A stretch of 64,000 nucleotides of DNA from Flavobacteriales bacterium (GCA_947447525.1 CANFJL010000012.1:37374-101373); one strand, 5' to 3'; positions 36,414 to 47,335 are shown, counted from the first letter of the stretch. Made by a program: numbers and translations. Notes: generated by a model from the sequence alone, not told the origin.

Positions 36414-36905
36414 CATAATATCTATTAATGTTGGAAATTTACAACATTTAAGTGAATTTTTTATTGGGGGATTAAGGAGGGAATTAGAATTATTTTCATC
36501 CAATAATGTATCACCATGAAGGAATCAATTAAGCCAATTTTGGGGAAATCAGCAATAAATTTACTTCTATTCTTTTTAAGATAATGATCAATCTCTTTTT
36601 ATCATAATCCCCAATTATAGCATATTTTCAGGGAATGTAATCTCTGAATATGCATTTTATTGTTTGAGTGGAGTCATTTTTTCGAGGCAAAAGGGATTAT
36701 TTGGGGTGGTAATTAAAATAGGGGGTGCTTTTCTCGATAAATCCCCAGTGGGGTGTGGGCATTTGATAAGCTTGATGATTGCTTACCGAGTGTTCCGACC
36801 TTAGGAAGGAATGTATCGAGGCTAGTAAATTTAATCTCAAATCTCCAATGTAGTGAAATACAAAAGAGAATAGATTTTGATTATTCGACAATTGGCATCT
36901 TTTCC
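36414..36905. other. Gene-free stretch with island repeat copy E
   Basis: No convincing open frame was seen. At 36697-36760 it carries a diverged copy of the island repeat (TATTTGGGGTGGTAATT, then TCTCGATAAATCCCCAGTGG). A pair of related boxes around 36620-36655 (TCAGGGAATGTAATCTCTGA) could form a weak hairpin. Confidence 0.5.
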
Positions 36906-38378
36906 TTAGAAATAACGCACCGGAATAAAATAAGTACTATTCGATTTATTTCCCGATGATGCACTACTACCCCCACCATATGATACAATAAATGCCGATG
37001 AATTACTTACTTCAGATGAAGATATATATCCAGTTCCCCCTGAAAAAATATTTGATGGTCCTTCCTGAAATATTTTTAATAACTCATATTGACTTGGTAA
37101 AAACCAATCAGATTTTCCGCAATAAACTAAATTATCACAAAAATATGCAGCAATATTAGTAGAAACACAATTTTGAATGATCAAATTCGTATTGTTCTGT
37201 CCTGTTCCAAGAGCGACTCCTATGGCTCCAGTTGTAGTTCCTGAACAACCAAATGTGCTAACTGAAATCGCATTAATAGCCACAATGTAACCATGTAAGT
37301 TATTTTGATCATATCCAGAATCACCCGGTTTCAAAATATAACCTACTACACCCCCTTCATAATAATCACCGACACCAATTGAATTATTTGAAGAATTAAA
37401 ACTGCCATTACAAACATATGTTGTCTGACTTACATTCACCTCACCTGCATCCAATACACCATTGTTGTTTGCATCTAAACCAGTTTCCACTTTGGTTCCA
37501 CCTGTGGCACAATTAGCTCCTGCGGGTTCTGCCGTTGTTTTTATTAACGCGGTTAACCCATTTGAACCAGCTGGACCAGTTGCTCCAACAGCTCCGTTTG
37601 TTCCAGCTAGACCTTGAATGCCCTGTGCTCCGGCTGGACCAGTTGCTCCCGTTAATCCGATTGGACCTGTTGCACCAACTGATCCATTTATTCCATTAGT
37701 TCCCGGCAATCCTTGAATTCCTTGAACACCATTTGCTCCCGGTAAGCCCTGTATTCCTTGAATGCCTTGAGCACCCGTTAGACCAATTGCACCTTGCGGA
37801 CCCATAATATTTGAAATTAAGATCCAAGAAGTACCGCTATTTTTATTGAATACATTTCCTGTATCAGTATCGAGATAGTAATCCCCTATAGTACCTAAAC
37901 TGACCGCTGGAACTCCTGTTCCATATTTCCATTGGTTCAATAAGTTACCTGAAGACTTCGCATATAGAGCATAAGGAACACTCATCATCTGTTGCGTGCC
38001 ATATGCCAAATAACTTGTTGGGTTGGGTAAACCAGTTAATGCTACGCCCAAATCCAAAAAATAAGGTCCATTTCCCCAATTAATGGTAGAAAAAGCTCCA
38101 CCATTTAAAAATGAGCCTGTTCCAATTACAAAATTCACTAAACCATACTGTGTAGTGGTCACTAAATGTTTTTCTGAGAATATAACAATTCCCGTAGCTG
38201 AGTTCTGTCGAATATTTACTCTAATTGCAATGGGAGTATTGGCGACCAATGCCCCAAGATTATCTCTAATTACTGCTTGGTAATTAATTCCATTGGGTGT
38301 GCCAGACTGTGCATGACTGATCCCTTGTATTAGAAATAGAATAGCACAAAGAATTATACTGCGAAATGAATTTTTCAT
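36906..38378 (-). CDS. Collagen-like surface protein with DUF7151 and a C-terminal lectin-like domain
   Basis: The 490-residue protein has a signal peptide (ending GISHAQ) and an N-terminal beta-rich domain ([20 protein letters not shown] to about residue 195). A Gly-X-Y collagen-like stretch of about 80 residues ([13 protein letters not shown]...) follows, then a DUF7151-like segment ([16 protein letters not shown]). The C-terminal domain is DUF1566-like ([16 protein letters not shown] to [10 protein letters not shown]). It looks like a trimeric stalk with a binding head on the cell surface. The first ~195 codons are almost identical to the gene at 40847-43420. Confidence 0.8.
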   Translation of the reverse strand: MKNSFRSIILCAILFLIQGISHAQSGTPNGINYQAVIRDNLGALVANTPIAIRVNIRQNSATGIVIFSEKHLVTTTQYGLVNFVIGTGSFLNGGAFSTINWGNGPYFLDLGVALTGLPNPTSYLAYGTQQMMSVPYALYAKSSGNLLNQWKYGTGVPAVSLGTIGDYYLDTDTGNVFNKNSGTSWILISNIMGPQGAIGLTGAQGIQGIQGLPGANGVQGIQGLPGTNGINGSVGATGPIGLTGATGPAGAQGIQGLAGTNGAVGATGPAGSNGLTALIKTTAEPAGANCATGGTKVETGLDANNNGVLDAGEVNVSQTTYVCNGSFNSSNNSIGVGDYYEGGVVGYILKPGDSGYDQNNLHGYIVAINAISVSTFGCSGTTTGAIGVALGTGQNNTNLIIQNCVSTNIAAYFCDNLVYCGKSDWFLPSQYELLKIFQEGPSNIFSGGTGYISSSEVSNSSAFIVSYGGGSSASSGNKSNSTYFIPVRYF

Positions 38379-38392
38379 TATTGTTGTTTTAT
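37798..38392 (-). repeat. ~590-bp direct repeat, copy 1 (5' end of collagen-like gene)
   Basis: This segment and 42840-43434 share the start, signal peptide and N-terminal domain of two collagen-like genes, plus ~14 bp upstream. Identity is about 93% by eye, with mainly silent changes. They are in the same orientation 5042 bp apart. Confidence 0.85.
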
Positions 38393-38504
38393 ATATTAAA
38401 TCATGATCTAATTACTCATGTGTAAATTCCTGACATGTTACTAAAAACCAAAAGACTTAAGTTAGTAGAGTATTCCGAAGGAAGGATTTTATCAAGGCTA
38501 TTGC

Positions 38505-39917
38505 TTATTCCTTAATTATCATAAATGTTCCTATTTGTCTCTCTCCAATTTTAAATAGATATACACCATTATTTAAATTAGACAGATCTACATCAGTATC
38601 TATTGAAGTTATTTTTCCAAACTTCACTTCTTTGCCTAATGCATCATAAATAATGAATTTTGAACCTATGAGTGCAACATCAGATTTCACATTGATTTTA
38701 GAGCTTGCTGGGTTAGGTGAAATCGAAATTTGAGACTCTGAATTTTCGGTTATTCCAGTAAAGTTCAAAGTTAAATTCAAAGTAACTACACTATCACAAC
38801 CTGCTGCATTGGGAATGGTAGCTGTATAAGTTCCACTTTGTGTATAGGTTTGGTTGTTCAGCGGCCAAGTGTATGAGTCAAGGGCTGTTGCGGATTGGGT
38901 TGAGGAAGTGCTAGAATTTACAGTCAGATCTAAAGACTCGGAAACACAATTTGTTGTTGGCCCTGAATAGACTCCTGATTGTATATATGTCTGCCCATTC
39001 CAAGAATAAGAGTCACATGCTGATACTGTTGTTGTGTTTGTAGAACTAGGAGTGATTGTAAGATCTAAAGTTTCAGTCACACAGTTTGTTGTTGTTCCTG
39101 AGTAGACTCCGGAAGAATTATAAGTTATTCCATTCCAAATATAAGAGTCACATACTGAAACTGTTGTTGTATTTGTAGGACTTGTTGAAGCATAAAGATT
39201 CTGTATTTCACAAACTGTAAGAGCTCTATTCCAGATGCCTATGTCGTCTACTAAACCAGTAAAACCATTTAAGTTTGTATTAGTATTACCAAATGTTGTT
39301 GAAAAAAAACTATTTGACAAAGGACTAATTATTCCTTGGGTAGAATTTGGATTAGATAAACCTATATTTATACCATCAACATACAATGAAAAATCTGACG
39401 TAACATATGTTGGATTTGTCTTAGTATAGATTGCTGCAAAAAAATGCCAATTATTATCTGAATAATTAATTTGATTAGAATATACACCAAAACCTATACA
39501 AGTTGTTTTTTCAACTTGCCAATACAAAAAATTTTCATTCCCGATAAATAATCTTGGACCATCTGCGCCAAAACAACCATTGCTCATCGCAAATATAGCT
39601 CCATCTACTCCTCCTGTTATTTTTTTAAACCAACCTGAAATGGAAATTGATGTTATTGAATCACTAGTTATGGTTGACAAGGATATTTTACTGTTCTGAT
39701 TTAAAAATGAATACGCACTATTAACATACCCATTTCTATCTGTACTCAAAGTAGCGCCATTCACCGTTCCATTGTTCCCATTACCACTTTCATCATTCGC
39801 ATTCCCATTAAAAGGCCACCAACCTACAAGTCCATTTGCAGGAACATAATTAGGAATTTGAGCCAAGACACTTAATGAAAACAATGAGAGTAAAGAGAGA
39901 AGTATTTGTTTTTTCAT
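38505..39917 (-). CDS. LamG-domain secreted protein with T9SS sorting domain
   Basis: The 470-residue protein has a signal peptide (LLSLLSLFSLSVLAQ). A concanavalin-like LamG domain covers about residues 30-240 (GLVGWWPFNGNANDESGNGN; then VDDIGIWNRALTVCEI). Three short repeats with the pattern SYIWNG...SGVYSG...NC..TLDLT follow at about 255-370. The C-terminal T9SS type A sorting domain contains ISPNPASSKINVKSD. It is probably an adhesive or glycan-binding surface protein. Confidence 0.87.
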   Translation of the reverse strand: MKKQILLSLLSLFSLSVLAQIPNYVPANGLVGWWPFNGNANDESGNGNNGTVNGATLSTDRNGYVNSAYSFLNQNSKISLSTITSDSITSISISGWFKKITGGVDGAIFAMSNGCFGADGPRLFIGNENFLYWQVEKTTCIGFGVYSNQINYSDNNWHFFAAIYTKTNPTYVTSDFSLYVDGINIGLSNPNSTQGIISPLSNSFFSTTFGNTNTNLNGFTGLVDDIGIWNRALTVCEIQNLYASTSPTNTTTVSVCDSYIWNGITYNSSGVYSGTTTNCVTETLDLTITPSSTNTTTVSACDSYSWNGQTYIQSGVYSGPTTNCVSESLDLTVNSSTSSTQSATALDSYTWPLNNQTYTQSGTYTATIPNAAGCDSVVTLNLTLNFTGITENSESQISISPNPASSKINVKSDVALIGSKFIIYDALGKEVKFGKITSIDTDVDLSNLNNGVYLFKIGERQIGTFMIIKE

Positions 39918-39921
39918 GATT

Positions 39922-40845
39922 TTATTTTTTAAATAGTTTTTCTAATTTTTTCCATTGTTCATCGAAATTCATTCCGGTAAAAAGTGGTTCAAACCACTCG
40001 TGTTGAGCATCATTTTTACATTCACATTCTCTCATTTGGAAAATGGGCTGTTTAAACTGGATATTTTCGTTTTTTGCGAAATTTCTTTCGCGATTCACTA
40101 ATGCAAACCATATGTCCCACTCATCTTTCGACATTTCAGCACCAAGTATTAAAACTGGGTTATGTGCTAATTGACGATACCATGAGATTTGTTCTTTTTG
40201 ATTTTCAGATTTAGAATAATTTCTTAATCGTTCAACTGTTTGAATACGCTTAGAATACTCTCTTAATCCGAGCGTTAAATTCTCTTTGTCAAGCATTAAA
40301 CCATGCGGATGCCAAAACCGAATTATTTCCTTTTCAGCGAACGAAACTTCCCAATAAGGCACCTCAATATCAGCATTTTTCGCTGAATGAAATTTCGAAG
40401 ATTTATTAATCGGTTTTTTAACTTTCGCTAATTCAGAACAAAGTGCCTCAGCAGTAGTATCAAAGTTTAATGAGATAATATCAGAAACTTTTTTTGGATT
40501 AAAAATTCCTTTTGGATATTTCTTTTTGGAGAATTTGATTGCTTTCTCCTGAGCACATGACAAGTCAAAGCAAATTTCTTCTGAAATAATTTTTTCCATT
40601 TCATTCGCTGCTTTATGAAGAGACTTTTCATCTTCTTGCTTACCCGTCCGTTGAACAACCAATTGCTCATAATCCAAGGGATAAAAACCTGTTAACTTTA
40701 AATCAGAATTATATTGATTTAATAATTTCTCCCAATTGCTGAGAATAGAATTTGCACCAATCGCCTGTCTATGAAAACCCGAGCCAAGGATGATTGTGAA
40801 CTTGGAGTTTTGGCTTATTAAATTTTGAAATTTTGGGTTTATCAT
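39922..40845 (-). CDS. SIR2-like domain protein (possible NADase defence protein)
   Basis: The ~307-residue protein starts MINPKFQNLISQNSKFTIIL, followed by GSGFHRQAIG, a Rossmann-type nucleotide loop. ISLNFDTTAEAL and FWHPHG match the N-D and H-G motifs of SIR2-like domains, and LILGAEMSKDEWDIWFALVN is a common C-terminal block in this group. Standalone and fused SIR2-like domains deplete NAD+ in several antiphage systems. It has no signal peptide, unlike both neighbours, and starts 2 bp after the stop of the upstream collagen-like gene; an earlier start at 40866 would overlap it. The catalytic His is the one in HPHG (inference). Confidence 0.7.
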   Translation of the reverse strand: MINPKFQNLISQNSKFTIILGSGFHRQAIGANSILSNWEKLLNQYNSDLKLTGFYPLDYEQLVVQRTGKQEDEKSLHKAANEMEKIISEEICFDLSCAQEKAIKFSKKKYPKGIFNPKKVSDIISLNFDTTAEALCSELAKVKKPINKSSKFHSAKNADIEVPYWEVSFAEKEIIRFWHPHGLMLDKENLTLGLREYSKRIQTVERLRNYSKSENQKEQISWYRQLAHNPVLILGAEMSKDEWDIWFALVNRERNFAKNENIQFKQPIFQMRECECKNDAQHEWFEPLFTGMNFDEQWKKLEKLFKK

Positions 40846-40846
40846 A

Positions 40847-43420
40847 TTAAAAATTTCTGATGGCACGAATTCTTAGATAGTTATAAAATTGATAATAAGC
40901 ATTAAGAGAATAAGAATTAAAATTGATTGCATAAGATGATGAATACCATCCCCCTGTATAATTATCAAATGATGATGTCCAATACCAATCATTTTGAAAG
41001 CCACCAATTAATAATTTGTTGGTATACATAGTTTGCAATTGATAAACAGCGGGTAAATACCAATCGCTGTAACCATTTAATATTAAATTATAGCAGGTTG
41101 TTGAGGCCCCGTTACAACATAATGCCCATTGATTGGTATTGTGAAGACCATCATACCAATTAGAAGTAATATTAAGACCGCCAGAGTTACATTGTCCAAA
41201 ACAACTACCTGAAAATTCAGAAACCCCCTGATCTGAGGGCGCAGCAATAAATCCATGAGGAACATTAATGTCATAGCCTGCATCTCCTGGTTGAAGCAAA
41301 TAAGCAATCACACCACCTTGATAAATACTTCCAATACAAGGCCCACTTGAAACATTTAATGAAAATATACAAGTTTGTCCACCAACAGAAAAGTTAAATA
41401 ATGCTATTCCTGATTGTAATGGTGTTCCAGTTATAACTGCTGTAATATTTCCGCTTCCATTGTTTAACTGACTCTGAGAAATGGTTGCCGTTAACCCCAA
41501 TACAGAACCTGACAGAACGGATTGTTGTGAAATAACCCCGCCATTTCCACTAGTGTATGGAATACTTAATGAAAGACTAGAATTAACGCCAACACAAGAT
41601 GAACCCGTCAAAGTTGCAGAATTACAATCTAAATTCGTTAATGCACCGACACTTTGAACAATTAAAGAAAAAATACAGTTTTGTCCTAAAAAATTAAGAT
41701 TGAATAATAAATTTCCTGAAGAACTTGGAGTTCCATTTAAGTTAAAAGTTAAATTACCATTTCCTGCAGTTAGCGAACCAGCTGCTAAAGATGCTGTAAT
41801 ACCTAATACCCCTGTAGAGTAAATTATTTGTCCATTATAGCTACCTCCATTACCATTTAGGTAAGGAATGGTAACAGTAATTCCATTTACACTTTGGTTT
41901 GCAACAAGAATTGATGAAGCGCTCGCACTTGCACACGAAATTGATGAAACCGAGGGGCAAGTTCCTCCTGTGGTCCATGTTGGTTGATTATTACAAACGG
42001 TAAGGATCTGACCATTATTTCCCAAATTTAAATTTACCCATGAAGTTCCGTTCCAGAACAACATCTGACCATTAGAATTTCCACTTGTTATTGATCCACC
42101 ATTTCCATTGCAAACATATGTTGTCTGACTTGAATTTACCTCACCTGCCTCTAAAATACCATTATTATTCGCATCTAAACCTGTTTCAATTTTAGACCCT
42201 CCATTGGAACAGTTTATTCCTGCTGGCTCAGCCGTTGTTTTAATTAAGGCATTTGAGCCATTTATCCCTGTCAAACCCTGAATGCCTTGAGGTCCAGTTG
42301 CTCCCGTTAAACCTGTTTGTCCTATTAAACCTTGAATACCCTGTGCTCCGGCAGGGCCTGTTGCTCCTGTTGCGCCCATTGCACCAGTTGGACCAGTTAA
42401 TCCTTGAATACCTTGTACACCAGTAGCACCTGCGGGACCCGTTAAACCGATTGGACCAGTTGCACCTGTTAAACCTTGAATTCCTTGTGCACCAGTAGCA
42501 CCTGCGGGACCTGTTAAACCGATTGGACCGGTTGCACCAACCGCTCCGTTTGTTCCATTTGTTCCAGCGGGACCTGTTAAACCAGCTGGACCAGTTGCTC
42601 CAACAGCTCCATTTGTTCCAGGCAAACCTTGAATGCCCTGTGCCCCGGCTGGACCTGTAGCTCCTGTTAATCCTTGAATACCTTGTGAACCGTTAGCTCC
42701 CGCAGCTCCCGTAGCGCCGGTTAGACCTTGCGGGCCTGCTGGGCCTGTCATGCCGGTTGCACCATTTGCTCCCTGAGGACCTTGTGGGCCACTTAATCCA
42801 GTTACGCCTTGAGGGCCAGTTGCTCCAGTTAATCCCTGCGGACCCATAATATTAGAAATTAAGACCCAAGAAGTACCGCTATTTTTATTGTATACATTTC
42901 CTGTAGCGGTATCGAGATAGTAATCTCCGATGGTACCTAAACTGACTGCTGGAACTCCTGTTCCATATTTCCATTGGTTCAATAAGTTACCAGAAGACTT
43001 TGCATATAGTGCGTAAGGAACACTCATCATCTGTTGGGTGCCATAAGCCAAATAACTTGTTGGGTTGGGTAAGCCTGTTAATGCTACTCCCAAATCCAAA
43101 AAGTAAGGTCCATTGCCCCAATTGATGGTAGAAAAAGCTCCACCATTTAAAAATGAGCCTGTTCCAATTACAAAATTTACTAAACCATACTGAGTGGTGG
43201 TCACTAAGTGTTTTTCTGAGAATATCACAATTCCCGATGCTGAGTTTTGACGAATATTTACTCTTATTGCAATGGGAGTATTCGAAACCAAGGCACCAAG
43301 ATTATCTCTAATTACTGCTTGGTAATTAATTCCATTGGGTGCGCCAGACTGTGCATAACTGATCCCTTGTATCAAAAATAAGATAGCACAAAGAATTAAA
43401 CTGCGTAATGAATTTTTCAT
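40847..43420 (-). CDS. Long collagen-like surface protein with C-terminal DUF1566-like domain
   Basis: The 857-residue protein has the same signal peptide and N-terminal domain as the gene at 36906-38378. An approximately 200-residue Gly-X-Y tract (about 196-400) follows, then a DUF7151-like segment ([16 protein letters not shown]) and repeated beta modules with paired ITGTP/LNGTP motifs. The C-terminal domain is lectin-like and DUF1566-type ([17 protein letters not shown]; ending LRIRAIRNF). The end is rich in Tyr, Asn and Ser in NNT/NNC codons, as expected for ligand-binding variation. It overlaps the upstream gene by 1 bp. Confidence 0.82.
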   Translation of the reverse strand: MKNSLRSLILCAILFLIQGISYAQSGAPNGINYQAVIRDNLGALVSNTPIAIRVNIRQNSASGIVIFSEKHLVTTTQYGLVNFVIGTGSFLNGGAFSTINWGNGPYFLDLGVALTGLPNPTSYLAYGTQQMMSVPYALYAKSSGNLLNQWKYGTGVPAVSLGTIGDYYLDTATGNVYNKNSGTSWVLISNIMGPQGLTGATGPQGVTGLSGPQGPQGANGATGMTGPAGPQGLTGATGAAGANGSQGIQGLTGATGPAGAQGIQGLPGTNGAVGATGPAGLTGPAGTNGTNGAVGATGPIGLTGPAGATGAQGIQGLTGATGPIGLTGPAGATGVQGIQGLTGPTGAMGATGATGPAGAQGIQGLIGQTGLTGATGPQGIQGLTGINGSNALIKTTAEPAGINCSNGGSKIETGLDANNNGILEAGEVNSSQTTYVCNGNGGSITSGNSNGQMLFWNGTSWVNLNLGNNGQILTVCNNQPTWTTGGTCPSVSSISCASASASSILVANQSVNGITVTIPYLNGNGGSYNGQIIYSTGVLGITASLAAGSLTAGNGNLTFNLNGTPSSSGNLLFNLNFLGQNCIFSLIVQSVGALTNLDCNSATLTGSSCVGVNSSLSLSIPYTSGNGGVISQQSVLSGSVLGLTATISQSQLNNGSGNITAVITGTPLQSGIALFNFSVGGQTCIFSLNVSSGPCIGSIYQGGVIAYLLQPGDAGYDINVPHGFIAAPSDQGVSEFSGSCFGQCNSGGLNITSNWYDGLHNTNQWALCCNGASTTCYNLILNGYSDWYLPAVYQLQTMYTNKLLIGGFQNDWYWTSSFDNYTGGWYSSSYAINFNSYSLNAYYQFYNYLRIRAIRNF

Positions 43421-43434
43421 TATTGTTGTTTTAT
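42840..43434 (-). repeat. ~590-bp direct repeat, copy 2
   Basis: This is the partner of 37798-38392 (see there). Recombination between the two would delete the LamG and SIR2-like genes and fuse the collagen-like genes. Confidence 0.85.
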
Positions 43435-44046
43435 TTTAATGAGTTTAATCTGCTCAATGAATTCACCATTGATCTGATAAATGTTTAGAAAATAAGTCCC
43501 CGGTTCGAGATTACTGGAATAGTCTGCTTTATGCCTCGCTCCTGTCATGATTTCTTCAAATACTAACTTCCCAATGCCATCAATAAGCTGCAGCTTTAAT
43601 TCTAAATCTTCGTATTCCTTAGGTGCTTCAATGATAGAATAAGAATCAAAAGGATTGGGGTATATTTTAAATATGGGTTGCGTTGGCATTTGTCCCACTA
43701 CTCCTGGTCCAATGGGAATCATGGCATCGGGTTGCTGAAAACCATTAAAAAAGATTTTATTTCCAACTAAATTCCCAGTATATATAAAAGGTTCTCCAAG
43801 TGTATAAGACATGGTGTAATTAGGTCCAAAAACTACAGGATTTAGATTTTTTGCTACCCTTCCTGCGCTTGCCATAACTTTTAAATTAGTCTGGGAATAT
43901 GAAGTTGTAAAGAATGAAAGCGAAAAAATAAAGAGCAGTGCAATTTTATTTACAGACGAGATTGTTGCATGTTCTTTATTAGGAATAATCTTAATGATTA
44001 ATTTTTTCGTTGTCCTTGCTAAAGATGATTGACTTTTATAATTCAC
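43420..44046 (-). CDS. T9SS sorting-domain secreted protein
   Basis: The ~208-residue protein has a long N-terminal extension before a hydrophobic signal segment ([18 protein letters not shown]), a short unique region ([20 protein letters not shown]) and a C-terminal T9SS type A sorting domain ([20 protein letters not shown] to KLIKIKQQ). It leads a same-strand run of five genes to 36906. The first codons may be over-extended; a start nearer the signal segment is possible. Confidence 0.7.
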   Translation of the reverse strand: MNYKSQSSLARTTKKLIIKIIPNKEHATISSVNKIALLFIFSLSFFTTSYSQTNLKVMASAGRVAKNLNPVVFGPNYTMSYTLGEPFIYTGNLVGNKIFFNGFQQPDAMIPIGPGVVGQMPTQPIFKIYPNPFDSYSIIEAPKEYEDLELKLQLIDGIGKLVFEEIMTGARHKADYSSNLEPGTYFLNIYQINGEFIEQIKLIKIKQQ

Positions 44047-44231
44047 AATTGAGAAATAAGTAAAAGGTTAAATTGATTTTAATCGTGTCAGCATAAAATA
44101 GAATTCGCCATTCAAATTTCGTCATTACTCCACTTGTTTTTTGGTCCAAGTTGTTCAAGTTTAGACTTTATAGTTATTCAGAAAGTGAGATGAATTATCT
44201 TGCCTTAAAATTTAACTCTAATCTAATTCCT

Positions 44232-44658
44232 ATGAAAAAAAATTACATTATTATCTATTTTATCTTTGTTGATTTTCAGTTGTTCAAAGCCTGGATGTAC
44301 TGATCCAATCGCGAAAAATTACAGCAGCAGCGCTAAAAAAGATGATGGGTCTTGTACTTATGAAACCAAGCTAATTTTCTGGCAAGATTTGGCTGCTGCA
44401 AATTCATGGGGTCCTTTAAGCGTGACATCCTTGAAATATTATGTAGATGGCAATTACATAGGTTCTTCCATTGCTACCGAATATTATACTTCTCAACCTA
44501 GTTGTTCTGCTGCAGGTCAAGCTTCTTACACCATTAATTTGGGTAAAAACACGTCCCAATCTGTAAATATTAAAGTAACGGATCAAACAGGTTTTACGTG
44601 GTATGATGAATTTGTTACCGTGACAAATGCGGAGTGTAATTATTACCAAGTTTATTAA
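44232..44658 (+). CDS. Lipoprotein with an A8 homopolymer frameshift after the start codon
   Basis: A signal peptide with a lipobox is encoded by KKITLLSILSLLIFSCSKPG, but the only ATG (44232) is out of frame by one base because the A-run after it has eight A instead of seven (44235-44242). The mature part begins GCTDPIAKNYSSSAKKDDGS followed by C, a Cys-rich repeat common in Bacteroidetes surface proteins, then a beta-rich domain ending NAECNYYQVY. The frameshift may be an assembly artefact, a phase-variable switch or slippage-tolerated. An alternative TTG start at 44266 would remove the signal peptide's N-region. Confidence 0.7.
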
Positions 44659-44700
44659 GTAAGAGAAAACTATTAGAACAATCAACTAAAAAATAAACTT

Positions 44701-45054
44701 ATGGACGTAGTAGTACCAAATCCAAAAAAAGAACTCAGAATTAGATTTCAAATTGATGAGATAAGAACTGCAATTAAGTCTTTACCAAAATTTGCTGCCA
44801 CTGCCACTTTAGTAATCAGCAATGACACAATGAATTATTACCAATTTACTGCTAAAGGTGAAGGTCTTTTTAGCACAGGTTTAATTTTAGAAATTAGTCT
44901 ACATGAGATTACAAATGAAATCACAGAAATTAGGTTTGAAGGCAGAAGAGCAATTGGTTGGATCGACAGAATAACTGAGGTTACTGCAACTTACAATTAT
45001 ATCAATGGCTGTATTAGCTTAATTGGAAAAGTGTTAACGCAAGAGGTGAAATGA
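44701..45054 (+). CDS. Hypothetical 117-residue cytosolic protein
   Basis: The protein has no signal peptide or membrane segment. It has alternating polar/hydrophobic strands (ATLVISNDTMNYYQFTAKGE; then EITEIRFEGRRAIGWIDRI) compatible with a small beta-rich fold. No family is recognised. It is 42 bp downstream of the lipoprotein and 48 bp upstream of the TPR protein on the same strand. Confidence 0.55.
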   Translation: MDVVVPNPKKELRIRFQIDEIRTAIKSLPKFAATATLVISNDTMNYYQFTAKGEGLFSTGLILEISLHEITNEITEIRFEGRRAIGWIDRITEVTATYNYINGCISLIGKVLTQEVK

Positions 45055-45102
45055 TAAAAGAGTGTCTGTTTTCATCGTCTAACTATATCTAAAAACAATA
45101 AA

Positions 45103-47157
45103 ATGAAAAAAACATCACTTCTTATAATAGCATTATTCACTATGTTGTTTTGTAATGCACAAAGCTATAATTTCGACCAAGGAGTTAAGGCATTCGATGA
45201 AGGAGAATATGAAAATGCTCTAGAGTATTTTGGTAGGGAAATTAATGATAATCCTAAAGCTGCTTTATCATTATATTATAGAGCAATTATCTATAATTAT
45301 CAAGACCAGAATTCATTTGCCTTAAAAGATATAAATACCGCTATAAAATATTTCTCTTCAAAAGAGAAAGAAATGTTGTCAGGAGCTCATAGATTGAGAG
45401 GGGATATTTATTATAAAATCGATAATTATGAAAAAACATTTGAAGATTATTCAATAGCATTGAAGCTTTCTCCTAACGACCCTGAAATTTATATTGACCG
45501 TGCGCAAATCTTCTTTGACTTGAAACAGTATTCGCAGGCTGAGGCAGACTACAGGCAAGCTTTGAAAATTGATGAATCATTAGAAATACCATATGCTGGG
45601 TTGGGCAGAAATTATATAAATCAGAAAAAATATATCGAAGCAGAAAAGGTACTAAATCAGTTAATTAAACTTTCCCCTGACTATACTGAAGGGTATAAAT
45701 TTAGAGCAAGAGTATATTTTGAACAAAACAAATTTGAGGAAGCGATTGAAGATATATTTTACTGCTTTCTGTTAGACGAAAAAGATAAGGGTGTACGAAG
45801 TTTATTTCTTAAATATTCGGAGAAGAATTATTCGCTAGCATTTTCAAAGGTAAATGCTCAAATTTTTTCTACACCAGAAAAAGAACTTTGGTACTTTGTC
45901 AGAGCTCAACTTTTTGAAGGTAAATATAATTACAGAGCAGCCATTTCAGATTATACCAAATTAATGGAACTATCCGATATAGATAATAAAGCTGACCTTT
46001 TGTCTTACAGAGCCGAATGCTATTCAAATGCTGGGTTGTATGAACAATCGATTTCTGATTATTCAGAAGCTATTTCTATTGACTCTACAGATGCCTACTA
46101 TTATGGCAATAGGGGTGATGCTAAACGGTTAATGGGTAATTACAATGGGGCTATAGAAGACTTTACAAAAGCGATTGAAGTTGAACCTCGGGAATCATGG
46201 TTCTATTATCGTAGAGGTTGGATTGAGGAGGAATTTCTAAAAAATAATGAAGCTGGGTTAAATGATTACAATGAAGCAATATCAATAAATAAAGAATACG
46301 CCTACACCTATTTGAAAAGAGGCCGTTTGTATGAAGTCAAATTAAACAATCCTATAAAAGCAAAGGAAGATTACAAAAGCATTCTCTTACTTGACACAAT
46401 AGTTCTTCAAAGTGGCAATTGTCGGCAATATGCTCTTTTTCATTTAGGCCGTGGAGACGAAGCTATATTATGGTTAAATAAAATAATTGAGCAATATCCA
46501 ACAGAAGGAAATTATTATGATGCTGCATGTTTGTACTCTTTAATGAATAAACAAAATGAAGCATTGGCAAAATTGAAACAGTCATTTGAGAATGGTTACA
46601 GAGACTTTATTCACCTTGCCGATGATGATGATTTAGACAATATCCGTAATCTGTCTGAGTTTAAAACTTTAGTAGCAGAATGGAAAAATGTTTTTGATGA
46701 ATCACTTAAAAAAGATTTAGTTGTAAAAAAAGAGGAATCTAAAACGGAAACTCAAACGGTGTCAATTCCAATGAACGTAAGTGGCGGAGGGACTTACGAA
46801 GTTCCTTGTAAAATTAATGAGCTGAAATTAAATTTAATATTTGATACTGGTGCGAGTGATATCACAATTTCCAAGACAGAGGCTGAATTTATGCTTAAGA
46901 ATGGATATTTAAGCAAAAATGATATAACAGGAACTTCAAGTTATATGATTGCAAATGGTGATATTGAAATTGGGACAACAATTGTTTTTAGAAAGGTAGA
47001 TTTTGGCGGCCTTATTTTAAAAAATGTAAAGGCTTCAGTTATAGAAAATAAAAATGCACCGCTTCTTTTTGGGCAAAGCGCATTAAGTAAATATGGAAAA
47101 ATAACTATTGACAATGAGAAAAAAATTATTACCATAACAACAAAGACGGGAAACTAA
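45103..47157 (+). CDS. Secreted TPR protein with a C-terminal retropepsin-like protease domain
   Basis: The 684-residue protein has a signal peptide (KTSLLIIALFTMLFCNAQS) and about ten tetratricopeptide repeats between residues 20 and 540 (for example ALEYFGREINDNPKAALSLY and YGNRGDAKRLMGNYNGAIED). After a linker, a clan AA aspartic protease domain begins: LIFDTGASDITIS contains the catalytic DTGA, and LLFGQSALSKYGKITID fits the flap and end strands. Single-domain retropepsin-like proteins act as homodimers. Such TPR-protease fusions are uncommon and may process other envelope proteins. Confidence 0.8.
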   Translation: MKKTSLLIIALFTMLFCNAQSYNFDQGVKAFDEGEYENALEYFGREINDNPKAALSLYYRAIIYNYQDQNSFALKDINTAIKYFSSKEKEMLSGAHRLRGDIYYKIDNYEKTFEDYSIALKLSPNDPEIYIDRAQIFFDLKQYSQAEADYRQALKIDESLEIPYAGLGRNYINQKKYIEAEKVLNQLIKLSPDYTEGYKFRARVYFEQNKFEEAIEDIFYCFLLDEKDKGVRSLFLKYSEKNYSLAFSKVNAQIFSTPEKELWYFVRAQLFEGKYNYRAAISDYTKLMELSDIDNKADLLSYRAECYSNAGLYEQSISDYSEAISIDSTDAYYYGNRGDAKRLMGNYNGAIEDFTKAIEVEPRESWFYYRRGWIEEEFLKNNEAGLNDYNEAISINKEYAYTYLKRGRLYEVKLNNPIKAKEDYKSILLLDTIVLQSGNCRQYALFHLGRGDEAILWLNKIIEQYPTEGNYYDAACLYSLMNKQNEALAKLKQSFENGYRDFIHLADDDDLDNIRNLSEFKTLVAEWKNVFDESLKKDLVVKKEESKTETQTVSIPMNVSGGGTYEVPCKINELKLNLIFDTGASDITISKTEAEFMLKNGYLSKNDITGTSSYMIANGDIEIGTTIVFRKVDFGGLILKNVKASVIENKNAPLLFGQSALSKYGKITIDNEKKIITITTKTGN

Positions 47158-47210
47158 AAAATGCAGAAACACAGCAGCTAAAACGGGTTTGACAAATTGA
47201 ACAGAGATAA

Positions 47211-47335
47211 CGGTTAAAAGCAGGTTGACCAACTAAAGTGATAGATAAAAGTGGAGACAAGAAAACCACAATAAAAAAACAGCGGAGATTCTGAAAATCG
47301 AAAAGATTAGGAACAAAATTAAATTTAAATAAATG
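47211..47335 (+). repeat. Cassette-spacer repeat, copy 1
   Basis: CGGTTAAAAGCAGGTTGACC...ATTCTGAAAATCGAAAAGAT resembles 50379-50501 along ~120 bp with small indels. Both lie just before a small secreted-protein gene and reach into its start. Confidence 0.7.
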
